A stretch of 64,000 nucleotides of DNA, from contig OX453287.1 of the NCBI GenBank assembly GCA_949710005.1, positions 5,467,122 to 5,531,121 on the forward strand, read 5' to 3'. This DNA comes from Ricordea florida (Eukaryota; Cnidaria; Anthozoa; Corallimorpharia; Ricordeidae). This document shows positions 63,515 to 64,000 of the stretch, piece by piece (positions within the stretch are counted from its first letter, which is position 1; the number at the start of each line of letters is the position of its first letter). The position numbers were made by a program, and so were the translations under genes. Below the pieces are notes generated by a model. It searched no databases. It saw only the letters and a program-made list of their open reading frames with translations, and was not told the origin of the DNA.

Positions 63515-64000
63515 CTGAAGAAAAGCAAAAATTAAGATACATGAAAACAAATGCTTTCATTCCCAGAGACAAAAACCACTTACAAGAATAACAGCGTATC
63601 ATGGACAAACTGTAGTCGATATTAAAAATTTTTTATTTGTAATGTACCGGAAGTTAGTTTAATCATCCGGGTTTCGCCCGCTTAGCATATAATCGAGGCG
63701 TTGTTCGAATCAACCATGCTTTCCACCCAACGAACACTGTAAGTTTGAGCAATTTTCTGTAACAAGGTGAGGTCCAAGTGACATAAGTTTTCTTATTGCA
63801 AAGATAATTATTACATTATCAGAAAGAAGGATGGATCGGTTTGGATAGCGTGTGATTTGAAACGGAACTAAGACGTGGCGAGGAACGGATGTAAATTCAC
63901 GCCGAATCAAGATTACTATGGTGTATCGATCTTCGTAGCGTTATGACGCAACAAACTTCCGTTGGGCAATTGAAAATCGCCTGTAACTTGTATGCAGAGA
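63515..64000. other. Right edge, no gene seen
   Basis: Only short open frames. The sequence may be intron if 63333-63514 is a real exon. Confidence 0.35.

Overview
The window is eukaryotic, and most likely from an anthozoan cnidarian (probably a stony coral). The evidence is AT-rich DNA, genes with introns, a secreted Apple-EGF-fibrinogen protein of the cnidarian lectin type, a metazoan RGS12 gene with introns of 1-10 kb, and dense young-looking families of short palindromic DNA transposons. The species call is inference. Exon boundaries were read by eye from GT/AG sites, phase continuity and protein family resemblance.

Layout. 1-2600: intergenic, with hairpin elements and a 74-bp tandem satellite. 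2675-6760 (+): a complete four-exon gene for a secreted fibrinogen-domain lectin, with a CCAAT/TATA promoter and a poly(A) signal. 6.8-12.5 kb: repeats (piggyBac-type, hAT-type and other MITEs, an AAC-rich array, a LINE 3' end, a SINE). 12507-62687 (-): one large gene, RGS12-like, 15 coding exons over 50 kb. All exon phases agree and the exons sum to 5388 nt (1795 codons plus stop). The order is PDZ, PTB, RGS, two Ras-binding domains, GoLoco, then a C-terminal PDZ ligand. 63333-63514 (-): a possible exon of an upstream gene.

The RGS12 introns hold nearly everything else. These include a 3.8-kb mobile element carrying a broken OB-fold/zinc-ribbon gene and splitting a PIF/Harbinger MITE (16.2-20.0 kb), a GT-rich higher-order satellite (27.5-28.6 kb), Penelope-like hairpins with a hammerhead-like core, and a promoter-like inverted repeat able to encode a long hairpin RNA (36.3-36.7 kb). 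They also include a long-TIR foldback element (37.1-38.0 kb), a nearly intact LINE reverse transcriptase (38.8-41.2 kb), a 4.2-kb block bounded by TAAAATAG-rich arrays (53.9-58.1 kb) and an internally deleted piggyBac (58.2-59.7 kb).

The two main genes converge. By family knowledge the lectin would act outside the cell in recognition. The RGS12-like protein would act under the membrane as a scaffold coupling G-alpha-i/o shutdown (RGS, GoLoco) to Ras/Raf signalling (RBDs) and to receptors (PDZ, PTB). No link between them is implied.
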